Assembly (NCBI RefSeq): GCF_018812025.1
Contig: NC_063053.1
Span: 6,921,623-6,985,622, forward strand
From: Megalobrama amblycephala
Lineage: Eukaryota > Chordata > Actinopteri > Cypriniformes > Xenocyprididae
Direction of reading: 5' to 3'
Length of the DNA stretch: 64,000 bases
Shown here piece by piece: positions 34,326 to 49,300 of this stretch (the first letter of the stretch is position 1; every line of letters starts with the position of its first letter). The notes beneath the pieces are model-generated. The model was not told the origin of the DNA. It ran no database searches and was given only the letters and a program-made list of their open reading frames with translations. Both the position numbers and the translations under genes were made by a program.

Positions 34326-37261
34326 ATGGAGCTGTGTCAGTGGTGGCTACACATTTTTGTCTTCTTACTTAATGCTTGGATTCCATCATGCTTTGCCCAA
34401 ACCCCACCACCAGTGCGCTCCAGCCCCACACCGACCCCTCAGACGAGTCAGACGGCAGAAGGGCCAGAAACTCTGAAGTTCCGCTTGTCTGGTTTCCCCA
34501 GGAAACACAACGAGGGACGAATTGAGGTGTTTTATAAAGATGAGTGGGGGACCATCTGTGATGATGACTTCTCACTGGCCAATGCTCATGTCCTCTGCCG
34601 GCAGCTCGGCTTTGTGTCCGCCACGGGCTGGGCACACAGCGCCAAGTATGGCAAGGGCACAGGTAATGTGCCTGCACTCACTCGCACACTCACTCAGACC
34701 AGATATAAAGCTATTTCTGCATGCTGGTATGTGCTCCTCAGAGAGTTTGTGTATGTTTCAGGGAAGATTTGGCTTGACAATGTGCAGTGCAGTGGCAGTG
34801 AACGGAGCGTGTCGGTGTGTAAGTCTCGCGGCTGGGGCAACAGTGACTGCACTCATGATGAGGACGCTGGAGTGATCTGTAAAGATGAGAGACTGCCAGG
34901 ATACGTGGACTCCAACGTTATAGAGGTAAAAGACCCTACACCAGTGTTGGGGAAAGTTACTTTTAAAAGTAATGTTACAGTATTGCGTTACTCGCTAAAA
35001 GAAGTAAGTAATTGCGTTACTTTTTCTCACCTTGGCTGGGCTTGCTTGTTTGTTTTTTAATACCAAAAAAAAGTTATTCTATTTTTGGCAAATGAAAAGG
35101 CCCTTTCACACCAAAAGTGAAATGAATAAGCCTTAAAGGTATAGTTCACCCAAAACTGAAAATTTGATGTTTATATGCTTACCCCCAGTGTATCCAAGAT
35201 GTAGGTGACTTTGTTTCTTCAGTAGAACACAAATGACGATTTCTAACTCCAACTGTTGCCGTCTGTCTATAAGAGTCAAAAAAACATGCACAGACAAATC
35301 CAAATTAAACCCTGCGGCTCGTGACGACACATTGATGTCCTATGACACGAAACAATCGGTTTCTGCAAGAAACCGAACAGTATTTATATCATTTTTTACC
35401 TCTAAAACACCACTATGTCCAACTGCCTTGAGCATCAAAATTGATCACTAGATTTCTTTGTTGACCATATGTGCCATTTTCTCAGGACACGTCCTGTCCA
35501 GGATTTCTAAGTTGCATAAAATGTAGTTTTGGTTTTGTTTTCATATTTGCAGAAGGTAATGTTTAAAAAATTATTTTACCAATAGCGTGCATTATACATA
35601 ATCGACCAATCGTGGCTTGCAAGAAGGCTGGATCTACAGAGAACGGTCAAAGCATTGCAAATACGACAACATTTTAATGCATTGCATGAAGACTGTCAAT
35701 AATAACAGTGGCTTGCACAGACCTCTGTTTAGAAATCGCGTTCCTAAATCACGTTCCGGGGACACATCAATATGACCACTTTCATGATTAAAGAGGCAAG
35801 GGCTCAAGCCATTTTAGACAATTTAGAAATCCTGGACAGGATGCGTCCTGGGAAAATGCCACATATGGTCACCCTAGTAAAACTCCAGACAAGTTAGTTT
35901 AAGTTTTTCATCTAATAGTTATATTTTATTTTATTTCAGCTTCATTTCAGTTAACAAATTAGTTTTAGGTTTAGTTAACAATAATAACCCTGATAAGAGT
36001 GCAGCAAGCACTCCAAGCACCTCTTTCTCAAATGCTTCTTCGCTCTCTGTTCTTGTTTGACTGTCCACATAGTTTCTATTCTTTGCGTTATGCATTTCTC
36101 TCAGGTGCAGGTGAATGAGAATAAAGTGGAGGAGGTCCGTTTGCGTCCCGTGTTCACTATTGCAACTAAGCGGATGCCGGTCACCGAGGGAGTGGTGGAA
36201 GTCAAGAATAAGGACGGGTGGGCTCAGATCTGCGATAATGGTTGGACACCCAAAAATTCTCGAGTGGTTTGTGGCATGATGGGATTCCCTCACGAGAAGA
36301 AGGTCAACAAGAACTTCTACAAGTGAGTGTTCATGACATGTAGAAGACCTCTGACAGGTCGTAGGGCGGGAATCAATTTTATCCATCATGATTGTGATTG
36401 GCCAATGAAACATTGTTACAAAAAAACCTTGTTAAAACCAGTTTTACACAGATGAATGTTGCTCTATTTAGAGCGACATCCTGTGTGTGTGTGTTTGTGT
36501 GTGTGGCATCTCACTATACTGTGGCTGTTTAGCCAGTGTGAGTGGAAATTATGTTTACTTTCTCAGTCATCCGTGAAATGCAGTTTAGCTCAGCAACATA
36601 CACACGGTTCAAACCACAGACAAACACCTAGTCAAGGAAACTATTGCATATTGCATGCACACTAATTAGAAGAAAGTACACTGGGGTCTCATCCTTCAAA
36701 TCCAGTGGAATGTTACAAGAATGTTTGTAACCTTTGAGACCTTTGTAAAACACATATGGCTTTACACACATACACTAGTGAAGATTTGATAATGAGAAGA
36801 AGCTAAGAGGATGTCTGTGTCTCCATTGTACGTCTGTCTGCAATTATTTCCCATATGTTGTTTTATAGACTACATTAAGGTTTCATTTCTCAAGCCGTCT
36901 CTCTAAGGCACGTACGCACCATTACCTACCCCACATTCTTGAATCAATGGCACACTGTGACTGATGATGTTTCCATAACCTCAGAAAATCAGAATCCGAA
37001 AAAATGTCATAGGCTCCATTAAATATCCCAAAAACTATAATATTTTAATGGAACTTTAATGGGATTCTTTTTGAATTCCAGCATTGTAAAAGAACAGTCT
37101 GATTTATGTTTTATTATTGATAAAAAAGCAAAGCAAGTTTTTTTCTGCAACGCTATGACTTTATTAGAGTTGGTCAGGTCAAAATAACTTACAAAATACA
37201 ATCAAATTAAAATAACAAAGTGTTAGAGTAAATATGTAAAAATATTATTTTTGTAATATTT

Positions 37262-37305
<44 letters not shown>

Positions 37306-40300
37306 CATTATGTTATATATTTTATATATATATTCATTTTATATTCCCTTTTAGCATACTTTTAAAAAGAGTACTTATTATGGAAATAATATCATTTAAA
37401 AGAATGTACTCAAGTATGAATGTTTTCGGACACATAACTGCATGTTAATTTTAATTAAATGAAAATTTATTATAGTTTAAAATTACGTTAAATGAAGTTA
37501 GCTAAACTTTGTGTTTTTTTGACCATCTTAAGTAGGAATTAGGTACATCTTTATTTGTAATTTCATAATTATTTCATAATTATAATTAATTATTGTAATT
37601 TCATATTTTTTTGTCTTTGAAATATGGTTAAAGTGTACAGCTCAATTTACTGACAAGCATTTTTGGTAAACTAAAATATACTTTAATGTAAACTTGTGTC
37701 ATGTATATGAATATATTTGGATGAAGATGAAGTTGCAATTTAGATGAAGTTGCAATTTAGTACATTTAAAATGAGTGCTGTAAAAATCGATTAATCGCAT
37801 CTCACATAAAAATTTGTAAATATACTGTTTGTATGTGTGTGTGTAAATATATAAACATATTATATATTTACAAACTTATGTTAGATGCGCTTAATCGCAA
37901 TTAATCAATTCAACAGCACTTTTTAAAATCTAACTATATAACTTTAAAATATAACATTAATATTAAATAACACTACAGTTAAAATGAAAATGAAAAGTAC
38001 TTTACTTGTGCTTTAATGAGTCACTCAACATCACAATAAGTGTACATCTTTAAAGCATGACAAAAGATTATTAAAACAATGATTTAGAATGTACTTTAAA
38101 GTAAAACTTTTAATTTGACATCATTACAAAGTGCAATTTTTAAAAGTGTGTCAAGTATACTCTCTTTAAGTTCACTTAAGTGGCCTTTTATTTCATTAAT
38201 ATTATTTTATCTGCAAGTACATTACAAGGGCACATTCAATACAAATGAGCAAACTTCTTTTCACAAGAGTATGACCATTTCTATCAAGTAAGGGTTAACT
38301 TATGGTGATGCTATACAAACCTTTCCCATCTCAAACAGCCTTAACTGTCCTGAAGTGGACAAAGAGAAAGAGTATGTGTGCTTGACCCCATTTCCCTGTT
38401 TTCAACAGGCATCTCAGAAAGAGATCTGCTGAGCCAAAAGCTAAAGTTAAAGTAACAGCGGCCAGGTACCATCTGAGGGAAAGAAACCAGTAGTGTTCTT
38501 TCCCTAGAAGACTGAAACACATAGTGTGGCTTTAGTAGTGATCTTAAACGCAGCACTATTCGTTTTTGTCATCCTCTAACTAACTTCAATCTAATGTGTG
38601 TTTTAGTCAATTATCCTATTTTGTGAATGAGTTGTGTTGATTTGCTCTCTCAGTGAGGTGTGTGTGTGTGTGCGTGAGTATATCTGAGAGAGTGGAGGAC
38701 GAAACATTTCCCCATGAAGAACTTATTACCATCTGTTAGTTTTACTCACATAGTTTTGAGATGAGGCTGTGCTTGTGTAAGAGTAAAAGCTTTCAGAGGG
38801 AGATTTCTTGAAACGGACACCCTCGTGATAACTAACACAAATCCCTTCTTCTGCTTCATGCATGTTTACCTAAGATATGTGCGCTTCTAAGTGTGCTTGT
38901 TTCAGTGTATATAACAGGCATGGGAAAGTGAAATCACCACTAACAATTTTTTTAATTGATGTGGTATTTTAAAGTTTCTGTTACTGACTCTTAACGTAAT
39001 TATTATATACCAAATAATAATTCATTTAGTTGGTTTCCTCACAGCATCTTATTAAATCTTAAAAAAAAAATAAAAAGACTTACATTTCATTTCCCTCTTT
39101 CCCATGCAGCTGGTATGTACAGGTGCTGGTCATATAATTAGAATATCGTGAAAAAGTTCATTTTTTTATAGTAAATTATTTTTAAAAAATGAAATTTAAT
39201 TTATACTAGATTCCCTACATGTAAAGTAAAACATTTCAAAAGTTTTTTTTTTTAAATTTGTTGATTAAAGCGTACAGCTAATGAAAGTCCAAAATCCAGT
39301 ATCTCAAAATATTAGAATATTTACATTTGAGTTTCATTAAATGACCATCCCTACAGTATAAATTCCGGTTATCTCTTGTTCTTTGAAACCACACTAATGG
39401 GGAAGACTGCTGACTTGGCAATGGTCCAGGAGACAATCATTGACACCCTCCACAAAGAGAGTAAGTCACAGATGGTCATTACTGAATGGGGTGGCTGTTT
39501 ACAATGTGATGTATCAAAGCATATTAAATGCAAAGTTGACTAGAAGGAAGAAATTGGGTAGGCAAAGGTGCACAAGCAACAGGGATGACCGCAAGCTTGA
39601 GAATACTGTCAAGTAAAGCAGATTCAGACACTTGGGAGAGCTTCACAATGAGTAGAATGAAGCCGGAGTCAGCGCATCAAGAGTCACCACACTCAGACAT
39701 CTTCAGGAAAAGGGCTACCAAGCCACTTCTGAAACAGAAACAACGTCAGAAGCATCTTACCTGGGCTAAGGAGAAAAAGAACTGGACAGTGAACAGTGGT
39801 CGAAAGTCCTCTTTTCAGATAAAAGTAAATTTTGCATTTCATGTTGAAATCATGGTCCCAGAGTCTGAAGGAAGACTGGAGAGGCACAGAATCCAAGCTG
39901 CTTGAAGTCTAGTGGGAAGTTTCTGAAGTCAGTAATGATTTGGGGGGCCGTGATGTCTGCTGGTGTTGGTCCATTGTGTTTTATTAAGTGCAAAGTCAAT
40001 GCAGCCATCTTCCAGGAGATTTTGAAGCACTTTATGCTTCCACCTGCTGACAAGCTTTATGGAGATGCTGATTTCCTTTTCCAGCAGAACTTTAGCACCT
40101 GCCCACAGTGCAAAAACCACTTCAAGTGGTTTGCTGACCATGATATTACTGTGTTTTATTGGCCAGCCAACATGCCTGACCCCTGAATCTATGGGATATT
40201 TTCAAGAGAAAGATGAGAAACAGTCGATCCAACAATATACAGATGATCTGAAGGCTCAATAGTGCCTCAGCAGTGCCACAGGCTGATCAATTCCATGCCA

Positions 40301-43300
40301 CACTTCACTGATGCTGTAATTTGTGCTAGGAGCAAGTCATTTGCTGTAATATGTGCTGCCCACCAAGTATTGAGTGTACAAATGAACATACTTTAAAGAA
40401 CTTGAACTTTTCTGTTTTGAAAATCAATTTTTTGATTGATCTTAGGAAATATTCTAATATTTTGAGATACTGGATTTTGGACTTTCATGAGCTGTACGCT
40501 CTAATCATCAAAATTAAAAAAAAAAAAAAAAAAACTTTTGAAATGTTTTAATTTACATGTAGGGAATCTAGAATATATGAAAGTTTCGTTTTTAAAAATG
40601 AACTTTTTCACGATATTCTAATTATATGACCAGCACCTGTATATGTGTGCACATGCATGCTGGATGTTGCAGTGGACATTTAAGTGTTTTGAATGCTTAA
40701 TGGATGTTTGCATTACAGGCAGGGGCCCAAAGCTAAGACTATCACTAAAACTAGTTCTAAGCATAAACCGGGCAAATCAGCTGCAGCTAAAAGGTAACCT
40801 TGGTAAAAAGGGAAACATACTATACCTTCTTGTCTCAGACCTTTCTAACCTTCTGTTTTGTTTTCTAAATATAAATGTGTCGCCAGTCAGAATTCTGAGG
40901 CCTATACAAAACCTCTGACGAATTAGAGAAAGTGGTTAAAAGATGGAGAACTTCTCTGAAATAAAAATATATAGAAATACACTGCCATTCAGAAGTTTGG
41001 AGTCAGTAAGATAATTGTTTTAAAGAAATTTGTACTTTTATTAAAAGTGACATATTTAAACTTTTTTTCCTGTGAAAAAAAATATGTATTCATGCCTTAA
41101 AATACCCTAAATGTAACTCTACACCCTTGCTTCATTTAATATACATGGACCTATGAATATGCTAATTAGCTCCACTCACTCGCATGAGCTCAGAGATCCA
41201 CTCAGTCAACTTACTGAGGTAAACGCTGCACAATGGTATCACTTTTTACAATGTCGGACACATTACGGTAATTAATATGACTAGCCTTTTGCTTGACTAC
41301 ATTATCAAACAGCTGCTAATAATGTTACACAAACCATGTTCCCATTCGCCATCTGAGTCAGACAGCTGCCTTCTAACAATCAGTATCCTTAGAAACACTT
41401 TGAACAACGTCAGTGGAGAAAGGCATATATTCATCGTAACATCGTAATATACATCATATACCCGCTATATTGCTAAATCTACCTAATTTTTCATTTCAAC
41501 AGAAAAATATACCAGGATATATTCTCTTGAGACTCCCCTGCTTCAGAGCAGTCAAAGTTAATGATATGCTAAATCCCGACGGCACGTTGACGTGATTGGT
41601 TGCAAGGTAGTTTGTGACGTCACAAACACCAGCGATTTCAAACCGCGTTTTTGAAACTTTCTTTAGATCACTGCAGTTTTAAAGACAAAATACTCAGCAA
41701 CAGTTTGGCTTAAAGCCACATAGACATATAAACAACATTAAAAACTTGATTTTCACCACAGGGGGACTTTAAGCAAGGACACATTAAAGGGGCTATATAT
41801 AATTTTCTTGTGTTAATCACTTTTTTATTGTGTGAACAGCTTGTAATGAAACCTTCCCCAACTTCCTAGGTTGCCTATAAAAGCCTGTATCTTTATGTGA
41901 AGGACTCGGACGTTTTTGCCGGGAAAATCAAAAGGACATGACATTTACGTGTCGCTCTGAGAGCCTCTCTTCCATTCACATGAAATGAAATGAAATGAAT
42001 GCTTATACAATGTTCAGGATAATGCCAAAAGTGCCATTCTGTACTGTTATGTCAATTTGTCATGCAAAGAAAAGAGATGAATTCAAACTATAGTCTCACA
42101 TAGCCAGATCTATATAGTCTATAGTCTCAAATATAGGCCTACATTATAATCAAACTATCATAACAGTGTAATTTTAATGACCTCATCTATCGATATGATG
42201 CCGAGGCAGAGATGGTGCAAACATATCCACGTCGCTCAGATGATTTATTAACTGCTATTTTCTCACCGCTGTCATTTTTGATGTGTGCTTATTTTGTTAT
42301 TGAGAGGAAAGCACGCAGCACATATTTACTTGTTCCTCTTAACGTCGCTTTCAGCAGTGTGGACGGCAAAGGGATGTTTGTTAACAGTATGTCACTGGCA
42401 AAAGGTATTTCAAACTTCTTTTTACTTATAAGCAAAGAACAAAAAAGAACTTCTCCGTGTGAGTACGGTAGGACCGGGGTAAGTTGTCACACTCTTCATA
42501 ACTCCAAAACTAGAGGCTCTATCTCAAAAATCAAAAAGCCACTTTGTGTGACTTCTTCTTCTATAGTCAACTTTCTGTTCACATGTGGTCAAGATCGCTC
42601 TAATCTGAGTTTAGCACAATTTTCTTATTTTTTGGCTTAAAAAGTAAAAAATTTACACTTTAAATTTTATGCAGTACAACTTTGTTAGATATAAATGTTA
42701 AAAATTACTATTTTGCACAACATAGAGGAGACAATAACGTGTCTTTTGATACTTTAGCTGATGTGCTATGTTGAGCAAACCTTGAGATTTAGCCAATATT
42801 AGCACACATGTCAGTTTGGGGCAAGTTGTCACATGTGACAACTTGCCCCAGTACAAATAAACACATAGAACATGCTCAAAAAAGTTTCAAAGAAACTTGA
42901 AAATTTGAAAGTTTCAAATTGTCACAGGTGCACATTCTCTATTCAACAGTCTACAACTCCGTAATGAGATAAGATATGAAAATGTAATGAATACAACAAA
43001 TGTGCCAAAGACTTCCTTCTTTCATTTGGTATGACATTTATACCATTGTGATGTATGGTGCTCAGTAAATGTTAGACAGTGTGAGAAGTGTGACAACTTA
43101 CCCCGCTCCCCTATATCGCAGTGGGCATTGACTCACGTTCAGTCTCTTTACATGTGCATGAGTGCAAGCATGAGCAATAAGTTGCTGGCTGCAGTTCACT
43201 TAATTGCCAAAGATGTCTCTAATAACAAGGGTTTCTGAATTCTGCACAGAGAGCCCCTTATAATAATAATAAAAATAAATGTTTCTTGAGCATCAAGTCA

Positions 43301-46300
43301 ACATATTAGAATGATTCTGCAGGATCATGTGACACTGAAGACTGGAGTAATGATGCTGAAAATTCAGCTTTGCATCCGAGGAATAAATTGCATTTTAAAA
43401 TATATTCAAATAGAAAACGGTTATTTTAAATTGTAATAATATTTCAAAATATTACTGTTTTTACTGAACTATTTTGATCAAATAAATGCAGCCTTTAGCA
43501 GAAACTTCTTTCAAAAACATTAAAAAACTGTACCGACCCCAAACCTTTGAATGGTAGTGTACATTATGTTGTATGTCATTGTTAATATTAAATTACTGTC
43601 CAAAATTAATATAATTCAGCAAGCATCCAATATTTCCATGAACAAAATCAGAGAAAAGGAATGTGTGGCTTATAGAAATTATGTATCTATACAATAATAT
43701 TGCAGCAGCTGTTGAGTGTGTAAACATCTTTCTCAGAATAAAGGCTTAACCTGAATATGGACATGCATGGAAACATGGTAAGTGTCTTTTTCACGTCTCC
43801 TCTCTCAGGCTGTATGCTGAGCGGCAGAAGAATCACTTCCTGGTTCATTCAGTGGCATGCTTAGGCACAGAAGTGCACTTGGCTGCATGTCCTCTAGAGT
43901 TTAACTATGGCAATGCCACAGAGTCGTGTCCTGGAGGAATGCCTGCTGTGGTCAGCTGTGTACCTGGTCCACTGTACGCACAGAGCGCTACCATGAGGAA
44001 GAAACTTAAGATGCCGGTAAAGTGTGTTCATGTGTATGATACATGCAATAGACTCACTTTTACATGTATTTACACTGTGGTCCCCACTGTTTCTTTTCAG
44101 TCTGCTATACGCCTGAAGGGTGGAGCGAAACATGGTGAGGGTCGTGTCGAGGTGTTGAAGGGCAGTGAATGGGGGACGGTTTGCGATGATCGCTGGAACC
44201 TGCTCTCTGCCAGCGTCGTATGCAGAGAATTAGGCTTCGGCTCTGCCAAAGAAGCCCTCACAGGTGCCCGCATGGGACAAGGTGAGAATGCAAAGGAGAG
44301 GCCAAAAAAGATTAGGAGAAAGATTTTTTTTCTTCCCTGCATTGATGGAATGCATGGAATGCTTTATTACCTGACCAGTGACTTGGACTCTTATCTCTGA
44401 GGTCATCAGAGATAACAACCCGTCACTGAATATATAAATGCCCTAATTTATTACCTGACTGCCTGGAATATTTCATTCTGACTGGTCAGTTGCTACAATC
44501 TGCAGCCATATATAATAAACAGGAATTGTATTACTAACCTTTGTCCCTGGCAAACCAGTCTCCTATATAGCTATATGCTAGTTTTATATTGTGTAACTAA
44601 AGCATTGATTTCTTTAATCTAACCTGCCCTGCAGCTTAATGGGTTATTTCACCTAAAAACGAAAAGTATCCCATAATTTACTCACCCTCAAACCATCCTA
44701 GGTGTATATGACTATCTTCTTTCAATCAAACACATTATATTAAAAATATCCTGGCTCTTCCCAGCTTTATAATGGGAGTGAATAGTAACTGAGATTTTTA
44801 AGCCCAAATGGTTAATAAAGGCCTTCTGAAGCAAAGCGATGCATTTTTGTAAGAAAAATATCCATAATTATTTAAGAATTTTTTAAAAAATTATTTGTTA
44901 GTATGAATTTGCCATTTTACTATGCATATGCTTCTGTGTTTTCTCTCAGGGTTTGGGCCTATCCATATGAATGAGGTGCAGTGCACTGGTCATGAGCGCT
45001 CTCTATTGAACTGCCGCTATAAAAACATCACTACTGAGGACTGCAAACACACTGAAGATGCTTCAGTCCGCTGCAATGTCCCATATATGGGCTATGAGAA
45101 GACGGTCAGAGCAACACATACATTTGTTATAATATGTTTATATGCATTGTTTAAATGTGCAAAAGTATTTTTACATGTGCTAATTTTATGTCATTTATGT
45201 CATGTCATGTCTGTCATTCTGATGTTTTCAGAAACTCTATTTTATATCCACTTGCATCTATTGCTTGTTTCTCAATTCAAGGAGAACACAGCAATGATCA
45301 AATGAATGAATGATGTTGTGCTCAATATTCATTTTGACTCAAAATGGATGACTGGAGTGGTATCATTGTCTGTATTAAGGGACAATTACTGGAAATAATC
45401 ATCTGTTGCGATTTACAATGACTGATCTCAACAGATGCAACATACCTTTATGCATGTAGGGGTCACCAAGGATAGCTGTCACACAAAAAATCACAGTTTC
45501 CACAAAAATATATATTTTTTTATTTTAGTTTTCAACTTTGATAATAATAAATGTTTCTTGAGCAGCAAATCAGCACATTAGATTGTGCTGCACATTTAAT
45601 TTCTGAAGGATCATGTGACACTAAAGACTGGAGTAATGATGCTGAAATTTGGCTTTTTTGTAGCCAAAACTGACTTTTAAAATAAAAAAACAAAAATTCA
45701 ACCTGAGAAATATTCTCTAGAGTAAAAAGTGTGACAATTAGCCCTGGTCTCCCCTAAAATCTAATTGAACTCCCTCTTACCCCTCGTCCCTGGTTGTGCT
45801 ATGCTCAGGTGCGCATCTCAGGGGGCCGAACTCGCTATGAGGGCCGTGTGGAGGTGTTGCAAACTGAGGCCAATGGGACGTTGCGCTGGGGCCTGATCTG
45901 TGGAGAAGGCTGGGGCACTGAGGAGGCCATGGTTGTGTGCAGGCAGCTGGGCCTCGGGTACGCCAACCATGGTCTACAAGTAGGATGCTAACAGTAACAG
46001 CAATACACACTTGCATGCTAACAATAACTTGAACTTTCTGCTACCATCAAAAAAAATTCAGATGGTGCTGGCTTACACACTCCCGCATACATGTTCAAAG
46101 CCTTGAACTTTGAAAACCACATGAAAACACAGAGTCAGTGCGTGTTGTACAGGGACAGAAATAACCCTGCTGAAAAGATCAGTCAGCTCTATCCACGTTT
46201 GCTAATGAACAACTTGGCTATACTAGCTAGACCAGCATCAAACTAGTACTAACCAGTCATGCTGTTCTATACTAGGGCCTCTTTTATAAAGACATGCATG

Positions 46301-49300
46301 GAATGATCCTAAATGTGGACGAACAACAATTTCCTACGAATGATTTATGGAATAACATACACAGAGACACAAACAATTATCCTTAAAGGTGCAGTAGATT
46401 TCTGAGAAACGCTGTTGAAAATTTAAAGGGGTCCTTAATTATGATTTCATAATACAGGAATCGCTTTTTAAGGACTACAAAAAATGGCTGGTAGGGACTA
46501 CAACAAGCTTCTTCCTGGGTTGGTGACATCACAAAACCCAAAATTAACATATACCCTGTCCCTGAGAACATGCAAGCCATGTTGGGCTGCTTTAGAGAAG
46601 AGGAAGAGTTGTTGTAATAGAGTGTTGTTACGATGCTGCCATTTTATGCCGAACTGCTTCACAAACGAGGGTCAATTCAACACTGGATTTGCATAAAAGA
46701 TTAACATGACGGCACATGCTAGTCGATGAGTTGAATCAACTCCACAGCAACTACATAAATTTATCCACTAACCATTCAGAAACGTCCAGTTTCATTCTAA
46801 AAGTTGTAACTTCTTCCTGAGTCTCTCCATCAGTGTCCTACTCCGGTTTGAACAATGTAAGGCTGAACACCGTTACTGACAATCCTCATTTTGGCTGCGT
46901 GAGATTCTCCAGCTTTGTTGTTGTTGAGCAACCAAAGCGTGAGCTGTTAAAGCTCCGCCCTCTTATGGAAAGGGGGTCAGGAGCAGCAGCTCATTTGCAT
47001 TTAAAGGGACACACACAAAAACGGCGTGTTTTTGCTCACACCCAAATAGGGGCAAATTTGGCAAGCTATAATAAATGATCTGTGGGGTATTTTGAGCTGA
47101 AACTTCACAGACACATTCTGTGTACATTATTTTGGGGGCAGAGCAATAAAGGGAGGGGTGTGTTTGTTTGGGTGTTGATTTCAAATATCATCAGTGTTTC
47201 ACAGAAATCGCTTAATGCACCTTTAATGCATCCCACTTTATAAATCACAGTTTATCTTTAATTCAAGCGCATGTTCTTCATTTGGCATACGTATAAGATT
47301 TTTTATTTTTTTTTTGCCTTTATGAATCCCAATTTGTTCCTTACTTTTGACATGGGATAAAAACCATGAAATTTAGGATCAGATGAGATGTGCGTTTTAT
47401 AAATGAAGTCCTTGGTCTTTTCAGCAGGGATGTCTGTCTTTGTATGTGGGTAAGCATTGGATGGCAGGAGCCAGATTGGTGAGCGTGGTCAGATATGAGT
47501 GTGTTTGACGTTGCGTAGGTTGTGATTTCAGGTGCGTCTGTCAGGTGGGCGGTCACAGTATGAAGGGCGAGTGGAGGTGCGGGTGGGGCAGCGTTGGGGC
47601 AGTGTATGCAGTGAGGGCTGGACCACCAAAGAGGCCATGGTGGCATGCAGGCAGCTAGGGCTGGGGTTCAGCATGCATGCTATTACAGTGAGTACATGAC
47701 ATACACACATGCTGACGCAGACGCAGCTGTTTTCCTTCACCAGGAATGTTGTTTTTAGGCAACATGAATGATTAGGAATAAGATGTTTCTTGTTTTTTTG
47801 GAAAATAAGTTGAACACTTTTGTATTGACTAGAACAGCCATTGATGGTCTGGATGCTTGGCCCTGTTTTTGTTATGTGGTGCAGGCCCACTATACAATTC
47901 TGGGTCATATTTTACCCCCCAAAAAAATAAATTATAGAAATAATATTTTAGGACCAAGATTTTTTGCATTATGCCGTTATTTTCATAATAAATGAGTACA
48001 CCCCCCCATTCTCATTACCATAATGCAATAAATAAATAATCTTTTTGTTAAGTATAATTTCTTATTCTTTCATTTTACTTTTTTATTTTAGAGTTAAATG
48101 TAATCTGGTAATGTTTTTCCCCAAAATAAGGAAATTATAGAAATAATGTTTTTAATATTTTTATTTTATTTTTTATCATGTTTTACTTTATCAGAATGGT
48201 ACAAACCTTGATAAGGTTTGCTATGTGAGCGCCCCGCTTGAAAAGGTTAATTGGCCCAGAAAAAAATTGAATTAATGGGAGACAAATTTCATCTAGTGGA
48301 AACATTTGGTACTGCGCCTAAACAAAATCTTACTGAAAGCTAATTTTTTTAAGATATCAACCTCTAATGTGGAGCACAACTTGTTTAGATGTATTGCTTT
48401 AATTTTCTCGCAATATTATATATATATATTTATATATTTCAAATACAATTTAAAAATAATTTTTTTGTACATTTTTCATAATCATAATCTTAAACTTTAC
48501 AACTTTTTCTTAGTTTCAAATTTCTTCTTTTTTATCTTTCTTTCTTTCTTTTAATTTTTATTTTAATTTTGAGATGAGGTGTGACTTGGTCATGTTTTAA
48601 AGAAATTATAGAAAATACATTTTTAAAACCAAGATATTTGGAATTGTGACATAATTTTCATGACAATTAAGCATATTTCCTACAAATTCTCAATTACCAT
48701 TATTTATGTAAAAAAACAAAACAAACAAAAAAAATAGTATCATTTCTTTTTCTTTCAGTCATTTAGTTTTTTTAAATTGGAGTGAAGTGACTTGGTCATG
48801 TTTTTGTGAGATTTACACAATTGTTATTTTTTCTTGGGTATAAAAGGTGTTAAGATGAAAGGAGCGTAAGAAACTTTACAGTAAAATCTTCAGATAGTTA
48901 TGAAAATGGCATGTTTACCATATGTGTTGGTGTAAGTCCAGTGAATTTATGACCATTTCATTCTTTTCATAGAAAACTACTTATCACCATCTGTCTGTGT
49001 TTGTTTGTTTTGATGCATTTGCTAAGGAAACATGGTATTGGGATAGCAGTAACGTGACAGAGATGGTTATGAGCGGAGTGAAATGTACTGGAGATGAGAT
49101 GTCTCTGAGCCAGTGCCAACACCACAGAACGGTCAACTGCCAGAAAGCAAATGCACGATTCTCAGCAGGAGTTATCTGCTCGGAAAGTGAGTAATCTTAC
49201 ATGCACACACAAATACAAAGGTCCTTGAATTTGTTTGGCTGAGTAGCTGATATTAAGCTGGTATTTAGACCAACAGCACCAGGATTTTTCACTGATTGTA

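Larger units (their letters stand above)
36323..43808 (+). other. Large loxl3 intron (7.5 kb) splitting SRCR2
   Basis: The donor is AA|GTGAGT after FYK and the acceptor CTCTCTCAG at 43808. The intron interrupts SRCR2. It holds (TG)n tracts, a (TA)n tract (37265-37302), a Tc1-like element (39120-40639) and a nested composite (40979-43562). The open frames at 38331-38556 show no family resemblance. Confidence 0.75.

Noticed and set aside
39585..40262. Tc1-type transposase as an active gene
   Set aside because: Transposase pieces lie in different frames with stops between them.
47528..47908. Minus-strand open frame over exon 7b
   Set aside because: Antisense shadow of the SRCR exon; it has no domain and runs into intron.
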